Below are positions 51,012 through 61,057 of a DNA stretch of 64,000 bases, piece after piece. How positions within the stretch are numbered: position 1 is the first letter of the stretch; every line of letters starts with the position of its first letter. Origin of the DNA: Ichthyocystis sparus. GTDB lineage: Bacteria; Pseudomonadota; Gammaproteobacteria; Burkholderiales; 2013Ark19i. The notes beneath the pieces are model-generated. The model worked only from the letters and a program-made list of their open reading frames with translations. It was not told the origin of the DNA and searched no databases. The stretch is taken from the NCBI RefSeq assembly GCF_900078755.1, contig NZ_FKIH01000003.1. One strand, 5' to 3'. The translations under genes were made by a program, and so were the position numbers.

Positions 51012-52472
51012 ATGTATTCCATATCTAACTTATCTGATTTTTCACTCCTGAGGTCTTCCCTATTTATAGGGGGTAATTGGGTTGATACTAATGAACAGTT
51101 AACTGTAGAGGACCCATCTACAGGTAAAGTTGTAGGCCGTGTTTCCTGTGCTACAGACCACCAAATATCAATGGCTATCCAATCTGCTTGCGACGCTTTT
51201 GAATTATGGAGTAGAGAGACCGCTGTTGTTCGCTCACAAATCATGATGGACTGGGCACGGCTTATTCTTGAAAATGCAGATGATCTGGTACGTATAGTTA
51301 TTGCAGAGACAGGTAAAACTGTAAATGATGCAGTTGGTGAAATAAAATATGCCGCTTCCTTTGTGCAATGGTTTGCAGAAGAGGCCAAGCGAGTATATGG
51401 AGACTGGATACCATCTCCACAAAAGGATCGACGCTATCTGGTTATAAAGCAGCCAATAGGAGTTTGCGCAGCTGTTACACCGTTTAATTTGCCTTCCGCA
51501 ATGGTTACAAGGAAGCTAGCACCAGCCTTGTGTGTTGGATGCACTGTTGTACTTAAACCAGCTGAAAAAACACCACTTTCAGCACTGGCATTGGCACATT
51601 TGGCAGATAAGGCGGGTTTTCCTGCTGGGTCTATAAATATTCTTACTGGGGACCCTGTTGCTATTACTGATGTGTTATGTAATGACCACAGAGTAGTTCA
51701 TTTAAGCTTTACCGGTTCAACTGCTGTAGGCAAGATGTTAGCCGAGAAAAGCTCTCAAACCCTTAAGAAGCTTTCCATGGAATTGGGAGGAAATGCATCC
51801 TTCATAGTTTTATCTGATGCTATTCTTGAAAAATCAGTTGAACATCTTATAGAGGCAAAGCTGCGTTTTGCAGGGCAAATTTGTATTGCACCAAATCGCG
51901 TTTACTTGCAGGATCTGGTATACGAGTCTTTCGTGAACATATTAATGGTTCATCTTGATAGAAAACGCATATCCCCTGGGTTAGATCCATCTTCCGGGAT
52001 TTGTTCCATGATTGATGAGAAAGCTGTGAGTAAGGTTGAGGGAATTTTGGAGGATGCTGTTTCAAAGGGTGCACGTATTTTGCGTGGAGGTAGAAGACTA
52101 AAGGATGTGGGTCCATATTTTTTTGAACCCACAGTTTTGGAAAATGTTGATTTGTCTATGCGTATTGCACATGAGGAGATTTTTGGTCCAGTTATAGTCT
52201 TGTACCGCTTCAAGGAAGATGATGAAGTTGTTAAGGAAGCTAATAATACCCACTATGGTTTAGTCAACTACGTTTGTACTGAAAACATTAGGCGATTTAT
52301 GCATTTTGCCGAGAGATTAGAGTCTGGCATGGTAGTTTTTAACTGTGGTATATACTCGAATCCCTACGCTCCATTTGGGGGTATTAAGTCGTCGGGATTT
52401 GGTAGAGAGGGGTCTAAATACGGGACTGATAGTTATCTAAATGTTAAGTTAGTGTGCCTGGGCGGTGTGTAA
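51012..52472 (+). CDS. gabD: Succinate-semialdehyde-type aldehyde dehydrogenase
   Basis: 486 residues, the length of GabD. The NAD(P)-binding region has the catalytic Asn in VTPFNLPSAMVTRK, KPAEKTPLSALALA and FTGSTAVGK. The general base Glu is in SMELGGNAS and the catalytic Cys in FAGQICIAPNR. The C-terminal EEIFGPV and PFGGIKSSGFGREG blocks fit the SSADH group. It oxidises succinic semialdehyde to succinate, though substrate assignment by eye is tentative. It is probably co-transcribed with the MHS transporter 13 bp downstream. Confidence 0.85.
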   Translation: MYSISNLSDFSLLRSSLFIGGNWVDTNEQLTVEDPSTGKVVGRVSCATDHQISMAIQSACDAFELWSRETAVVRSQIMMDWARLILENADDLVRIVIAETGKTVNDAVGEIKYAASFVQWFAEEAKRVYGDWIPSPQKDRRYLVIKQPIGVCAAVTPFNLPSAMVTRKLAPALCVGCTVVLKPAEKTPLSALALAHLADKAGFPAGSINILTGDPVAITDVLCNDHRVVHLSFTGSTAVGKMLAEKSSQTLKKLSMELGGNASFIVLSDAILEKSVEHLIEAKLRFAGQICIAPNRVYLQDLVYESFVNILMVHLDRKRISPGLDPSSGICSMIDEKAVSKVEGILEDAVSKGARILRGGRRLKDVGPYFFEPTVLENVDLSMRIAHEEIFGPVIVLYRFKEDDEVVKEANNTHYGLVNYVCTENIRRFMHFAERLESGMVVFNCGIYSNPYAPFGGIKSSGFGREGSKYGTDSYLNVKLVCLGGV

Positions 52473-52485
52473 TTCAGGAAAAGAT

Positions 52486-54063
52486 ATGACCAGTAATATG
52501 AAGAGGGTTGTTTTTGCTTCAGCCATGGGCTCTGTTTTTGAGTGCTATGATTTCTGGGTGTACGTTATGATGTTACCCATCCTAGGTCCACTTTTTTTCC
52601 CAGGTGGGGATTCGGTTGTACAAACAGTTCTTTCCCTTTCTGCTATGGCAACTACGGCTATTTCTCGTCCAATAGGTGGTTTGATCTTTGGCTATATTGG
52701 AGATTTTTGGGGGCGTAAGACATGTTTTTTGCTTACCCTTATGTTGATGGGAATCTCTGCGTTTGGCATGGGGCTTTTGCCTACGTACTCTACGGTAGGT
52801 GTAAATGCTCCCATTATGCTAGTGATGCTGCGTGTAATTCAGGGTATTGCTCTAGGAGGGGAGTTTTCCGGTGCCTCAATTTATGTTGCTGAGCATGTGC
52901 GCTTCGAGCGGCGTGGATTTTTTTCAGCTATGGTCATGTTGCCCTACGGAGTTGGTGTAGCTTTTACTGCGCTAGTTATATTTTCCCTACGTGTGTTTAT
53001 TGGTGAAGAAGATTTTTTGTCATGGGGGTGGAGAGTACCATTCTTGCTATCGCTTTTTGTATTCTTGATTTCCTTATCTGTACGTTTAAGTATTAGTGAG
53101 TCACCTGTTTTTGAAGATATGGTTCGTAGCCGTAGCCTATCTTCATCTCCCATCAGAGACAGTTTTTTGGATAAGGATAATTTAAGAGTTATTTTCTTCG
53201 CATTTATATGCATTATGTTAGGAGAAAGCGGTATCAATCAGATTGATTACGTAATGTTTCTATTTTTGGTAAACGTGCTTAAAGTTGATATGTCAGTTGT
53301 CAATCAGATTCTTATGTGCGTATATCTATTACATATTCCAGTTTTGATATGCGTTGGCTATTTGTCAGATAAATTTGGTCGAAAGACCATTTTACTTGTT
53401 GCCTTTTTCCTGGCTACAGCTTTGTATATCCCTGGTTTCGATTATCTTGTTAAGGTTAGTTACCCCGTATATGCCAACGCTATCGTTGAAAATCCAATTG
53501 TTATTCACTACAGACCCACTACTAATTGCGAATTTGGTGTGTGGGAGCACTTTTTGTTATCTACCAACGAAGCTTCTCTATCTTTGACAAGTTGTCAAGA
53601 GACTGTACGGTGGTTGGGGGATAGTGTTATCAATTTTTCCCGTGATGGGTTGGCTGACAGAGAGTATATTTCTGTTGGTAAACAGTTAATAGGGTTAGGT
53701 AATAGAACTGCACTAATTAATGCCCTAACTAGAGCTGGGTATATGCAAAGAGGAAGTAGTGCTGGCATGAGTCTTTGGAAGATGGTTTTGTGTGCGTTTC
53801 TAATAATGATTCCAGTTTCTATGGTATTTGGTACCTGTGGTGCGGCCTTGATAGATCTATTTCCTCCTAGGATAAGACATACCTCTATGTCATTTGTGTA
53901 TAACATGGGGCATGGATTGTTGGGAGGGCTGGTACCTGTAATTATTATGTACAGTGTTTTTTACTTTGGTTCCATCTACTCTATAATGTATTACACAACC
54001 TTAGTAGCATTTTTGAGCTTGATGTTCGGCCTGTTCTTTTACCCCAAGCGCTGCTATCGCTAA
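52486..54063 (+). CDS. MFS metabolite:H+ symporter (MHS family)
   Basis: 525 residues, twelve helices. The N-terminal MHS signature is SAMGSVFECYDFWVYVMM, then RPIGGLIFGYIGDFWGRK and RVIQGIALGGEFSGASIYVAEH; a second half-signature is GYLSDKFGRK. A hydrophilic insertion of about 100 residues (from FDYLVKVSYPVYANAIVEN to AGYMQRGSSAG) separates the helices of the C-terminal half. Related carriers take up organic acids, betaines or citrate. The gabD neighbour suggests a dicarboxylate or semialdehyde-related substrate. ATG 52486 has AGGA at 8 bp. Confidence 0.85.
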   Translation: MTSNMKRVVFASAMGSVFECYDFWVYVMMLPILGPLFFPGGDSVVQTVLSLSAMATTAISRPIGGLIFGYIGDFWGRKTCFLLTLMLMGISAFGMGLLPTYSTVGVNAPIMLVMLRVIQGIALGGEFSGASIYVAEHVRFERRGFFSAMVMLPYGVGVAFTALVIFSLRVFIGEEDFLSWGWRVPFLLSLFVFLISLSVRLSISESPVFEDMVRSRSLSSSPIRDSFLDKDNLRVIFFAFICIMLGESGINQIDYVMFLFLVNVLKVDMSVVNQILMCVYLLHIPVLICVGYLSDKFGRKTILLVAFFLATALYIPGFDYLVKVSYPVYANAIVENPIVIHYRPTTNCEFGVWEHFLLSTNEASLSLTSCQETVRWLGDSVINFSRDGLADREYISVGKQLIGLGNRTALINALTRAGYMQRGSSAGMSLWKMVLCAFLIMIPVSMVFGTCGAALIDLFPPRIRHTSMSFVYNMGHGLLGGLVPVIIMYSVFYFGSIYSIMYYTTLVAFLSLMFGLFFYPKRCYR

Positions 54064-54094
54064 GCTAATTTCACAAGCATTTATATCACTATCC

Positions 54095-56869
54095 TTACTT
54101 TATGTATTTCCCAGTGATGCTGTTTTCTGTTTTTGCTATTTGCTCCGGTGTTCCGGATGCTATTATTTCTCCGCCCTCATTTCCGCCGCCAGGACCTAGG
54201 TCTACTACCCAGTCGGAGGCTTTTATTACGTCTATATTGTGCTCAATTACCACCACCGTATTGTCTTTGTCCCTAAGATGAAGAAGTATGTCAATTAGCT
54301 TATGTGTGTCGCAAAAGTGTAACCCTGTAGTTGGCTCGTCTAATATGTATATGGTTTTACCTGTTTGTACACGCGACATTTCTTGCGCAAGTTTAAGTTT
54401 TTGTGCCTCACCTCCCGATAGAGTTCGTGCTGATTGGCCAAGGGTCATGTATCCAAGTCCTACTTCCTGTATTGTTGATATTTTTTTCTGTAATGTAGGA
54501 TAGGATTCCAGGAATATAGCTGCTTCATCAACGGTCATGTTTAAAATATCAGTGATATTTTTGCCCTTGTAGTATATTTCTAATGTTTCTCGGCTAAACC
54601 TTTTGCCTTTACATACGTCACATGTTACGTACATATTGGGTAAGAACAGCATTTCAACTTTTATTTGTCCATCTCCGGCACAGTGCTCACAACGTCCACC
54701 CTTATTGTTAAATGAAAACCTACTGGAAGTGTATGCTCTCTGACGAGCTAGTGGAGTAGCAGCTAGCAACTCGCGTATAATTGGTAATATTCCGATGTAA
54801 GAGGCTAAGTTTGATCTGGGAGAACGCCCGATCGGAGATTGATCTATATTAATTATTTTGTCTATAAAGGATGCACCAATGATAGCATTGTACGCCATTG
54901 GCTCAGGAGATTTTACTTTAATCTCGCGCGCTAGGGCAGGGTAGAGAGTATCATTTACAAGTGTAGACTTTCCAGAACCAGAAAGGCCAGTGATACAAAC
55001 GAATAGTCCCAAAGGAATATGCAGATCCACATTTTTGAGATTGTTACCCGATGCTCCCTGCAAAATTATCTTTCTCTTTGGTCGAGGCCTCTTCCGTATG
55101 CTGGGACAAGGTATTTTGATAGTTCGATTTAAGTACTGACCCGTAATTGATGAAGAGGATAAAATATCCTTCAGCGATCCCTCAGCTACAATCCTTCCAC
55201 CGTTAATTCCAGCAAGTGGGCCAACGTCAATGATATGATCAGCGGAGCGGATAGTATCCTCATCATGTTCGATTACAACTACGGAGTTTCCCATGTCCCT
55301 GAGTCTAAATAGAGTTTTGAGAAGACGTTCATTGTCTTTTTGATGCAGCCCTATAGATGGCTCATCTAACACATACAAAACTCCAGTTAAGCCAGAACCA
55401 ATTTGTGATGCTAGACGTATTCTTTGAGCTTCTCCCCCAGATAGAGAATCTGTTGACCTTTCTAAGGTTAAGTATCCAAGACCAACATCTAGCAAAAATA
55501 TAATACGCTCTTGTATTTCGTATATTATTTTTTGTGCAACTTCCTTTCTATACCCAGGTATAGATAACCCTGAAAACCACTTATAGTTATCATATATGGA
55601 CATCTTCATGACTTCGTGTATTGAAAGTTGGTTTATTTTTACTGTTTTTGCATGGTTGTTTATTCTGTCACCGTTACAATATGAACAAGCACATGTGACA
55701 CGATATTTTTGCAACTCCTCTTTCTCACGAGGGAATGGTTTTTGTTGATAGCGTTGCGTTAGGAATTGTAAAAGACCATCGTATGGTATTTTTGTATCTT
55801 CTTTATCTATATTGCCATGTAGCAGAATGTTGCGCACATCTTGCGATATATTTTGAAAGCTGTGTTCGCGCGGAAATCCACATTGTTCCGCAATCCTAAT
55901 CATTTTTTCCATCTGCTCAGGGTAAGACTTAGAAATGAGTGGAATGGCACCGCTGCTAATTGACAGCTGAGGATGAGCAACTATCTTATCTACGGACCAG
56001 TCACTTTGCTTTCCCAGACCTCGGCATTTTGGGCACGCACCATGGGGGCTATTAAATGAGAATAGCGATGGGTCCGGTGAAGGTAAGGTATATTCACATA
56101 AAGGGCAACGATACTTAGTAGAGTAATTTAGGTATAAGTCTTCATCAGGATAAAAGCAGCAAACTTTTTCTGATACAACTTTAAGAGCTGTTTCTATAGA
56201 GTCAGTTAATCTTTCTCTAGAATCACTGCTAACTACAATACGATCGATAACTACGGAAGGGGAAGACTTACACTCCTTTAATGAGTTTATGTCCTCTTCG
56301 TTATATAAAATTCCATCGATAATAAATCGAATAAAACCCTTTTGGATGAGTTTTTTCAGGGTTTCATGCAAAGATAACCCTGGAAATACTACATTTGGGG
56401 CTAGGATAAACAGTTTTTTGCCAACATGATCTTGCAGAATAATGTCAACAATTTGTGTCAGAGAATGCGAATTCAAATCTAACTTATGTACTGGACACTG
56501 GGCAGTTCCTACACGTGCATAAAGTAATCGTAAATAGTCGCATATTTCAGTTGCAGTTCCAACCGTAGATCTAGGATTGCTATTGGATGTTCGCTGTTCA
56601 ATTGCAATTGCCGGGACCAAACCTGATATACTTTTTACATCAGGTTTGTCCATTACTCCCAGAAAATACCTAGCATAAGCAGAAAGTGACTCTACATACC
56701 TACGTTGACCCTCCGCAAATAGAGTGTCAAAGGCTAAGGAAGACTTTCCAGAACCAGAAGGTCCTGTTATGACAACAAGCTTGTTTTTGGGGACAACGAC
56801 ATCAATGTTTTTAAGATTATGTGTTCGTGCTCCCTGTATGAATATTTCATCATGGATAGAATGTGCCAT
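54095..56869 (-). CDS. uvrA: Excinuclease ABC subunit A
   Basis: 924 residues with two ABC ATPase modules: Walker A GPSGSGKSS near residue 35 and GLSGSGKST in the second half. Signatures are LSGGEAQRIRLA and LSGGEAQKLKLA. Zinc modules show CPLCEYTLP...CPKC and CEHCAGDGQIKVEMLFLPNMYVTCDVC. It recognises bulky DNA lesions in nucleotide excision repair. It lies 10 bp after ssb; the ssb-uvrA order with an MFS gene upstream is conserved in Burkholderiales. Confidence 0.97.
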   Translation of the reverse strand: MAHSIHDEIFIQGARTHNLKNIDVVVPKNKLVVITGPSGSGKSSLAFDTLFAEGQRRYVESLSAYARYFLGVMDKPDVKSISGLVPAIAIEQRTSNSNPRSTVGTATEICDYLRLLYARVGTAQCPVHKLDLNSHSLTQIVDIILQDHVGKKLFILAPNVVFPGLSLHETLKKLIQKGFIRFIIDGILYNEEDINSLKECKSSPSVVIDRIVVSSDSRERLTDSIETALKVVSEKVCCFYPDEDLYLNYSTKYRCPLCEYTLPSPDPSLFSFNSPHGACPKCRGLGKQSDWSVDKIVAHPQLSISSGAIPLISKSYPEQMEKMIRIAEQCGFPREHSFQNISQDVRNILLHGNIDKEDTKIPYDGLLQFLTQRYQQKPFPREKEELQKYRVTCACSYCNGDRINNHAKTVKINQLSIHEVMKMSIYDNYKWFSGLSIPGYRKEVAQKIIYEIQERIIFLLDVGLGYLTLERSTDSLSGGEAQRIRLASQIGSGLTGVLYVLDEPSIGLHQKDNERLLKTLFRLRDMGNSVVVIEHDEDTIRSADHIIDVGPLAGINGGRIVAEGSLKDILSSSSITGQYLNRTIKIPCPSIRKRPRPKRKIILQGASGNNLKNVDLHIPLGLFVCITGLSGSGKSTLVNDTLYPALAREIKVKSPEPMAYNAIIGASFIDKIINIDQSPIGRSPRSNLASYIGILPIIRELLAATPLARQRAYTSSRFSFNNKGGRCEHCAGDGQIKVEMLFLPNMYVTCDVCKGKRFSRETLEIYYKGKNITDILNMTVDEAAIFLESYPTLQKKISTIQEVGLGYMTLGQSARTLSGGEAQKLKLAQEMSRVQTGKTIYILDEPTTGLHFCDTHKLIDILLHLRDKDNTVVVIEHNIDVIKASDWVVDLGPGGGNEGGEIIASGTPEQIAKTENSITGKYIK

Positions 56870-56879
56870 TGAAGTTTAG

Positions 56880-57323
56880 TTAGAACGGAATATCGTCATC
56901 AAGACCAGCAAATTGTGCTACATCACTAGTATTGCTACTAGATGTGCTTACATCATTTACGGAGGTATTGTTACTACCGCTGTCCTGCGATTTGCTGCTC
57001 AGCATATTCATTTCTGATGCTATGATTTCAGTAGTGTATCGATCTTGACCACTTTGATCTTGCCATTTACGCGTTTGCAGCCTGCCCTCAACGTAAATCA
57101 TTTTGCCCTTTTTTAAGTATTCCCCAGCAATTTCAGCAAGACGACCAAAAAATATTATCCTGTGCCATTCTGTTTGTTCCTTTTTCTCGCCAGTATTTTT
57201 ATCCTTCCACGATGAGCTAGTAGCCAGGCGAACGTTCGCAACTGGATCCCCACTGTTCGTAAATCTCACCTCCGGTTCTGCTGCCAGATGACCTATTAAC
57301 ATAACTTTGTTCATTGATGCCAT
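56880..57323 (-). CDS. ssb: Single-stranded DNA-binding protein
   Basis: 147 residues. An N-terminal OB fold (NKVMLIGHLAAEPEVRFTNSGDPVANVRLAT; WHRIIFFGRLAEIAGEYLKKGKMIYVEGRLQTRKWQD) and a Ser/Asn-rich linker end in the acidic tip DDDIPF that binds repair and replication partners. The start ATG follows GAGGG at 7 bp. It is 4 bp after the MFS gene stop. Confidence 0.96.
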   Translation of the reverse strand: MASMNKVMLIGHLAAEPEVRFTNSGDPVANVRLATSSSWKDKNTGEKKEQTEWHRIIFFGRLAEIAGEYLKKGKMIYVEGRLQTRKWQDQSGQDRYTTEIIASEMNMLSSKSQDSGSNNTSVNDVSTSSSNTSDVAQFAGLDDDIPF

Positions 57324-57327
57324 AACA

Positions 57328-58521
57328 TTACCCTCTATGATTTTGTTTATTACATGTAGGCAATTTTAACCAAACTGCCCAGAAGAATACGAGGGACAGA
57401 ATGGCATTTACTATGAATATTGCTCCTTTGTTATTAACGTAATGGAGCATTATCCCAGATAGCAAACTTCCCATGAAAATCCCCACGAACTGTGCCGTAC
57501 TGCTAATTCCCATACTAGTACCCCTAATCTCCTTAGGAGCTATGCGAGCCACCGTAGCTGGTATAGAAGCCTCAAGCAAATTGAATCCAGAGAAGAAAAT
57601 AGCCATGCTTGCCATAAACAGTAGCTTACTGTGAACAGTAAAAAATAGACACCCTTGCCCTATGCTCATCAAAATAAATCCGATAATTAATGCCAAATTG
57701 TTATGCTTTTTCTCTGAGAGTGCCACAATAATAGACATTATAACAAACGATATAATCATAACCGATCCATATACACTACCTTGTCTAGGAAGATCATATC
57801 CCAAATTAGCAAGTACAGAGGGGAATACCAACCAGCATGCTGATAAAACAGCATTGGTTGCTAAGTTTGCAGTAGCAATTAACCAGGTACCCTTTATAGA
57901 TCCAAACTTTACAATGGAAGCTCTAAAATTAACCTGGGTAGCTAATTTATCTCGTGGCGGCTCAGATGGAAGGAACATAGTCGTTACCAACATCGATATT
58001 AGAGCAAGTGCCATTATTAGCAAAAATATGTTCCTTGTGCCAGCATAGTGAGCTATTACAGGAGAAATAGAAAGACACAAAACAAGGGTTATACCTATAA
58101 GCACGCCCAGAATGGCTGAGGCTTTGGTGAGGTTTTCAGGGCGCGTGTAGTCAGCCATAAGGGCTGTTAGCACAGAAGAGTAAGCGCAAAGGCCCTGAAA
58201 GAACCTAGCCACGGTAAGTTGAGTGATTGAATGTGCCTCAAAACAGCCGTAAGTAGCTACTGTAAAAACAGATAGGCATCCAATTATCACATTTTTGCGT
58301 CCTACCCTATCTGAGAGCCACCCCAGTGGCAATTGCATTACAGATTGGCCAAACCCAAATATTCCAAGTGCTAACCCTATCCATATAACATTGTCGGACG
58401 CAAGGAGTGATCTTGAGTATGGCTCAAATAAAGGGAGAATTAGGAAATTTCCGGACAATCGCAGTACGTATAACAACGATAGGAAGAGTAAAGATCTTTT
58501 CTCGGAATTTGAGAATCCCAT
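57328..58521 (-). CDS. MFS transporter
   Basis: 397 residues with twelve predicted helices. The MFS motif between helices 2 and 3 is GWLSDRVGRKNVIIG, and the opening SLLYVLRLSGNFLILPLFEPYSRSL is typical of drug/metabolite efflux-type carriers. Substrate unknown. The gene heads MFS-ssb-uvrA, a conserved Burkholderiales order, and is divergent from corC across 144 bp. Confidence 0.85.
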   Translation of the reverse strand: MGFSNSEKRSLLFLSLLYVLRLSGNFLILPLFEPYSRSLLASDNVIWIGLALGIFGFGQSVMQLPLGWLSDRVGRKNVIIGCLSVFTVATYGCFEAHSITQLTVARFFQGLCAYSSVLTALMADYTRPENLTKASAILGVLIGITLVLCLSISPVIAHYAGTRNIFLLIMALALISMLVTTMFLPSEPPRDKLATQVNFRASIVKFGSIKGTWLIATANLATNAVLSACWLVFPSVLANLGYDLPRQGSVYGSVMIISFVIMSIIVALSEKKHNNLALIIGFILMSIGQGCLFFTVHSKLLFMASMAIFFSGFNLLEASIPATVARIAPKEIRGTSMGISSTAQFVGIFMGSLLSGIMLHYVNNKGAIFIVNAILSLVFFWAVWLKLPTCNKQNHRG

Positions 58522-58627
58522 TTGTGACGCCTCTAAATTAAAATTGGGTGTAAATATTGGTACATAAGCAAAGCAATTCTTACGTATGTAGGTACATACT
58601 GGTCTTTTCTGGATACTAAAAATTTTG

Positions 58628-58636
58628 TGCTATGAT
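58628..58636 (+). promoter_or_regulatory. Possible extended -10 for corC-lnt
   Basis: TGCTATGAT matches TGnTATAAT with one change and lies 29 bp before the corC start. An alternative pair, TTGTGC at 58625 and TATATA at 58648 with 17-bp spacing, would start transcription inside the ribosome site and is less likely. Confidence 0.35.
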
Positions 58637-58665
58637 TACCTTTCGACTATATACATTAGGAAGAT

Positions 58666-59517
58666 ATGACTGAAGGCGGCGATTTACCCCCACATCATGG
58701 TCTTCTCCGCGGGTTGCTGTGGTTTTTGGTATCTCGGGTGGCCAATTCCTTTAATACTCAAGATGCACGTTGCTTCATTGTACGGTTGGTTCGTTTTTTC
58801 TCTGATCGTAACACTATTGGTCTAGACGATGCTCTATTTGTTGAAAGGGCGTTACATGTTTCAGACATGACCGTCAGCGACATAGTAGTTCCACGGGCTC
58901 AGATGCAGTTCATAGACATATCATGGACCAACGAGCAGATTTTGTCAGTTATTTTGGATACTGGACATTCTCGTTTTCCTGTTTTCGATGGTAAAAAGGA
59001 TACAATTTTTGGTATCTTTTTGGCCAAGGACTTTATTCGTAGCCTGTCAGATGAGGATTTTAAGCTACACAACCATGTGCGTCCCGTAGTTTTTGTTCCA
59101 GAATCTAAACCCCTCAACATGCTGTTGCGCGATTTTAGGTCCAAGCGTTATCACATGGCTATAGTCGTGGACGAGTATGGAAGTGTGAGTGGTTTGGTGA
59201 CAATCGAGGATGTGCTTGAAATGATTGTTGGCGATATAGAGGATGAGTTTGATTCCTATGAGCCCGGAGATGAGGTAGTTAGTGATGATGATGGTAGTTG
59301 GCGCGTTAAAGCCTCAGTTGAGATTTCCGTACTAAATGAGGCTCTAGGTTCAGATTTTCCCGACGATTGTTTCGACACAGTTGGGGGGTTGGTCTTACAT
59401 CACGCAGGTAGGGTTTTGCAGAGAGGTGAGTCTGTGTGTGTGAACAACTGGATGTTCTCTGTGATTCAGTCAGATGCTAGAAAGATTTATTCTATAAGGG
59501 TTGAGCGTGTTCCCTAA
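58666..59517 (+). CDS. corC: CorC/HlyC-family CBS-domain protein
   Basis: 283 residues. Two CBS domains occupy about residues 60-185 (MTVSDIVVPRAQMQFIDISW; HSRFPVFDGKKDTIFGIFLAKDFIRSL; RYHMAIVVDEYGSVSGLVTIEDVLEMIVGDIEDEFD). A CorC_HlyC C-terminal domain follows. No transmembrane DUF21 domain is present, so it is the short, soluble form, named for magnesium/cobalt efflux. It precedes lnt with an 11-bp overlap, a common proteobacterial pair. AGGAAG lies 4 bp upstream. Confidence 0.92.
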   Translation: MTEGGDLPPHHGLLRGLLWFLVSRVANSFNTQDARCFIVRLVRFFSDRNTIGLDDALFVERALHVSDMTVSDIVVPRAQMQFIDISWTNEQILSVILDTGHSRFPVFDGKKDTIFGIFLAKDFIRSLSDEDFKLHNHVRPVVFVPESKPLNMLLRDFRSKRYHMAIVVDEYGSVSGLVTIEDVLEMIVGDIEDEFDSYEPGDEVVSDDDGSWRVKASVEISVLNEALGSDFPDDCFDTVGGLVLHHAGRVLQRGESVCVNNWMFSVIQSDARKIYSIRVERVP

Positions 59518-61057
59518 AAGGGTAACTAATATTAGCCAATCCATGACCTTTAATTGCACTCTTTCATGCATTGCTGGTTGTGTGTATGTTGCTAGTTTTT
59601 ACCCTAAATTTTGTTTTTGGTGGCTTACTCCCATATGCATTTTTGTACTGTACTTCTCCCTCGTTCGTTCTTCTTCCATCAAATCATCTCTAGTAATATT
59701 TTTTGTTTTCTGTGCGCTAGTTATGTTATCTGCCTCCTTCTGGATAGCATCAGCCATACATAATTTTACCGGTGCTTCTTATTGGCCGTTACTTGTTTTA
59801 GTATGGATTTTTTTCAGTTTTGTATTGGCTTTGTTCTTACCTGGAATTGCGGTAAGCCATATTTTAGATCATACACCGCTAGCTTTTGCTGCGACTTTTT
59901 CTATCAGTGAGTACCTTCGCTCTCGCTATGCTGTTGGTGGTACTTGGTTTTCTTTTGGATACTCGCAGACCTACCCTAGCCCTCTGGGCATGTGGGCACC
60001 CGTTGTAGGTATGAATGGCATAAATTTTATTGTTATCTTCTTCTCTGCTACTTTGTACCATGTCATCTTTAACACGGAAGGTCGTATAAAACGAGTTATT
60101 ATTTTTTTAGTGTTTGCAGGGCTATCTTATTACATAAAAAATATCAACTGGACACACCCCATATCAGGTCTATCTCATAATGTTATATTGGTTCAGCCCA
60201 ATTTTCCTGTACTTTCAGCAGGTAAGTATTCACTCTCCTTAGATAAAGTAATACATAGATATAAATTGCTTATGGATAATTACACTTCAGCAGATTGGGT
60301 GGTTTTTCCAGAAGCAGGCATACCAGTTACATTGATAGGGAAGGGGGACACATTTTGGCCTCGTTTTATGAAGGAAGTTTTTCATAAATTCAAGCACAAG
60401 CCATATTTGATTTCAGGGTTGCATAGGTTGGATGATAAAGGAAATTTATATAACTCTATGGTTTTGGTTAACCCAGAGGGAGTTGTTGAAGGAGTTTATG
60501 ACAAGGTTTTCTTACTTCCGCTGGGAGAATATCAGTGGCCATGGGTACGCTTTTTTTTGCGATTACATACGGGCAGTGGCATAAGTAACTATTCTGAGGG
60601 CTATGCTGATCAGCCTACATTAAATTTAGGGCATGAGAGCATTGCTGGTAATATTTGCTATGAGAATGCATTTTCTGAATATGTTCGTAATAGAGGAGAG
60701 CTAGCTACTATACTATTGTCCATAAGCAATGATGCTTGGTTCGGACGTTCTGTTGCACCTCATGTGCATTTTCAAGTAGGTCAAATGAGATCGATGGAAA
60801 ATGGGAGGCCTACCTTGTCTGTTAGCAATTCTGGTCCAACCGGATACATAGGTGCAAATGGTGATGCAGAACTTTTGCCTATGTTTCAATCCGAGGTCCT
60901 TAAACTTAAAGTTGTTGGATACAAGGGACAGACACCATTCCAGAAATTTCATGGAGACTTGGGAGTATTGGTAGGATCTATCTTAAGTCTGTTGATATTA
61001 TTGCTGCAAAAAATCCACATTAAGTATCAAATTTTTTCCTTCTTCACTAGACGTTGA
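59507..61057 (+). CDS. lnt: Apolipoprotein N-acyltransferase Lnt
   Basis: 516 residues: about six N-terminal membrane helices and a periplasmic nitrilase-type domain. The catalytic triad is visible as Glu in VVFPEAGIPV, Lys in VYDKVFLLPLGEY and Cys in GNICYENAFS. It N-acylates lipoproteins, the last step of their maturation, which serves lipoproteins such as the SCO and binding proteins here. I start at GTG 59507 (AAGGG at 6 bp). The 3' end overlaps the convergent fliO-like gene by 31 bp. Confidence 0.94.
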   Translation: MFPKRVTNISQSMTFNCTLSCIAGCVYVASFYPKFCFWWLTPICIFVLYFSLVRSSSIKSSLVIFFVFCALVMLSASFWIASAIHNFTGASYWPLLVLVWIFFSFVLALFLPGIAVSHILDHTPLAFAATFSISEYLRSRYAVGGTWFSFGYSQTYPSPLGMWAPVVGMNGINFIVIFFSATLYHVIFNTEGRIKRVIIFLVFAGLSYYIKNINWTHPISGLSHNVILVQPNFPVLSAGKYSLSLDKVIHRYKLLMDNYTSADWVVFPEAGIPVTLIGKGDTFWPRFMKEVFHKFKHKPYLISGLHRLDDKGNLYNSMVLVNPEGVVEGVYDKVFLLPLGEYQWPWVRFFLRLHTGSGISNYSEGYADQPTLNLGHESIAGNICYENAFSEYVRNRGELATILLSISNDAWFGRSVAPHVHFQVGQMRSMENGRPTLSVSNSGPTGYIGANGDAELLPMFQSEVLKLKVVGYKGQTPFQKFHGDLGVLVGSILSLLILLLQKIHIKYQIFSFFTRR

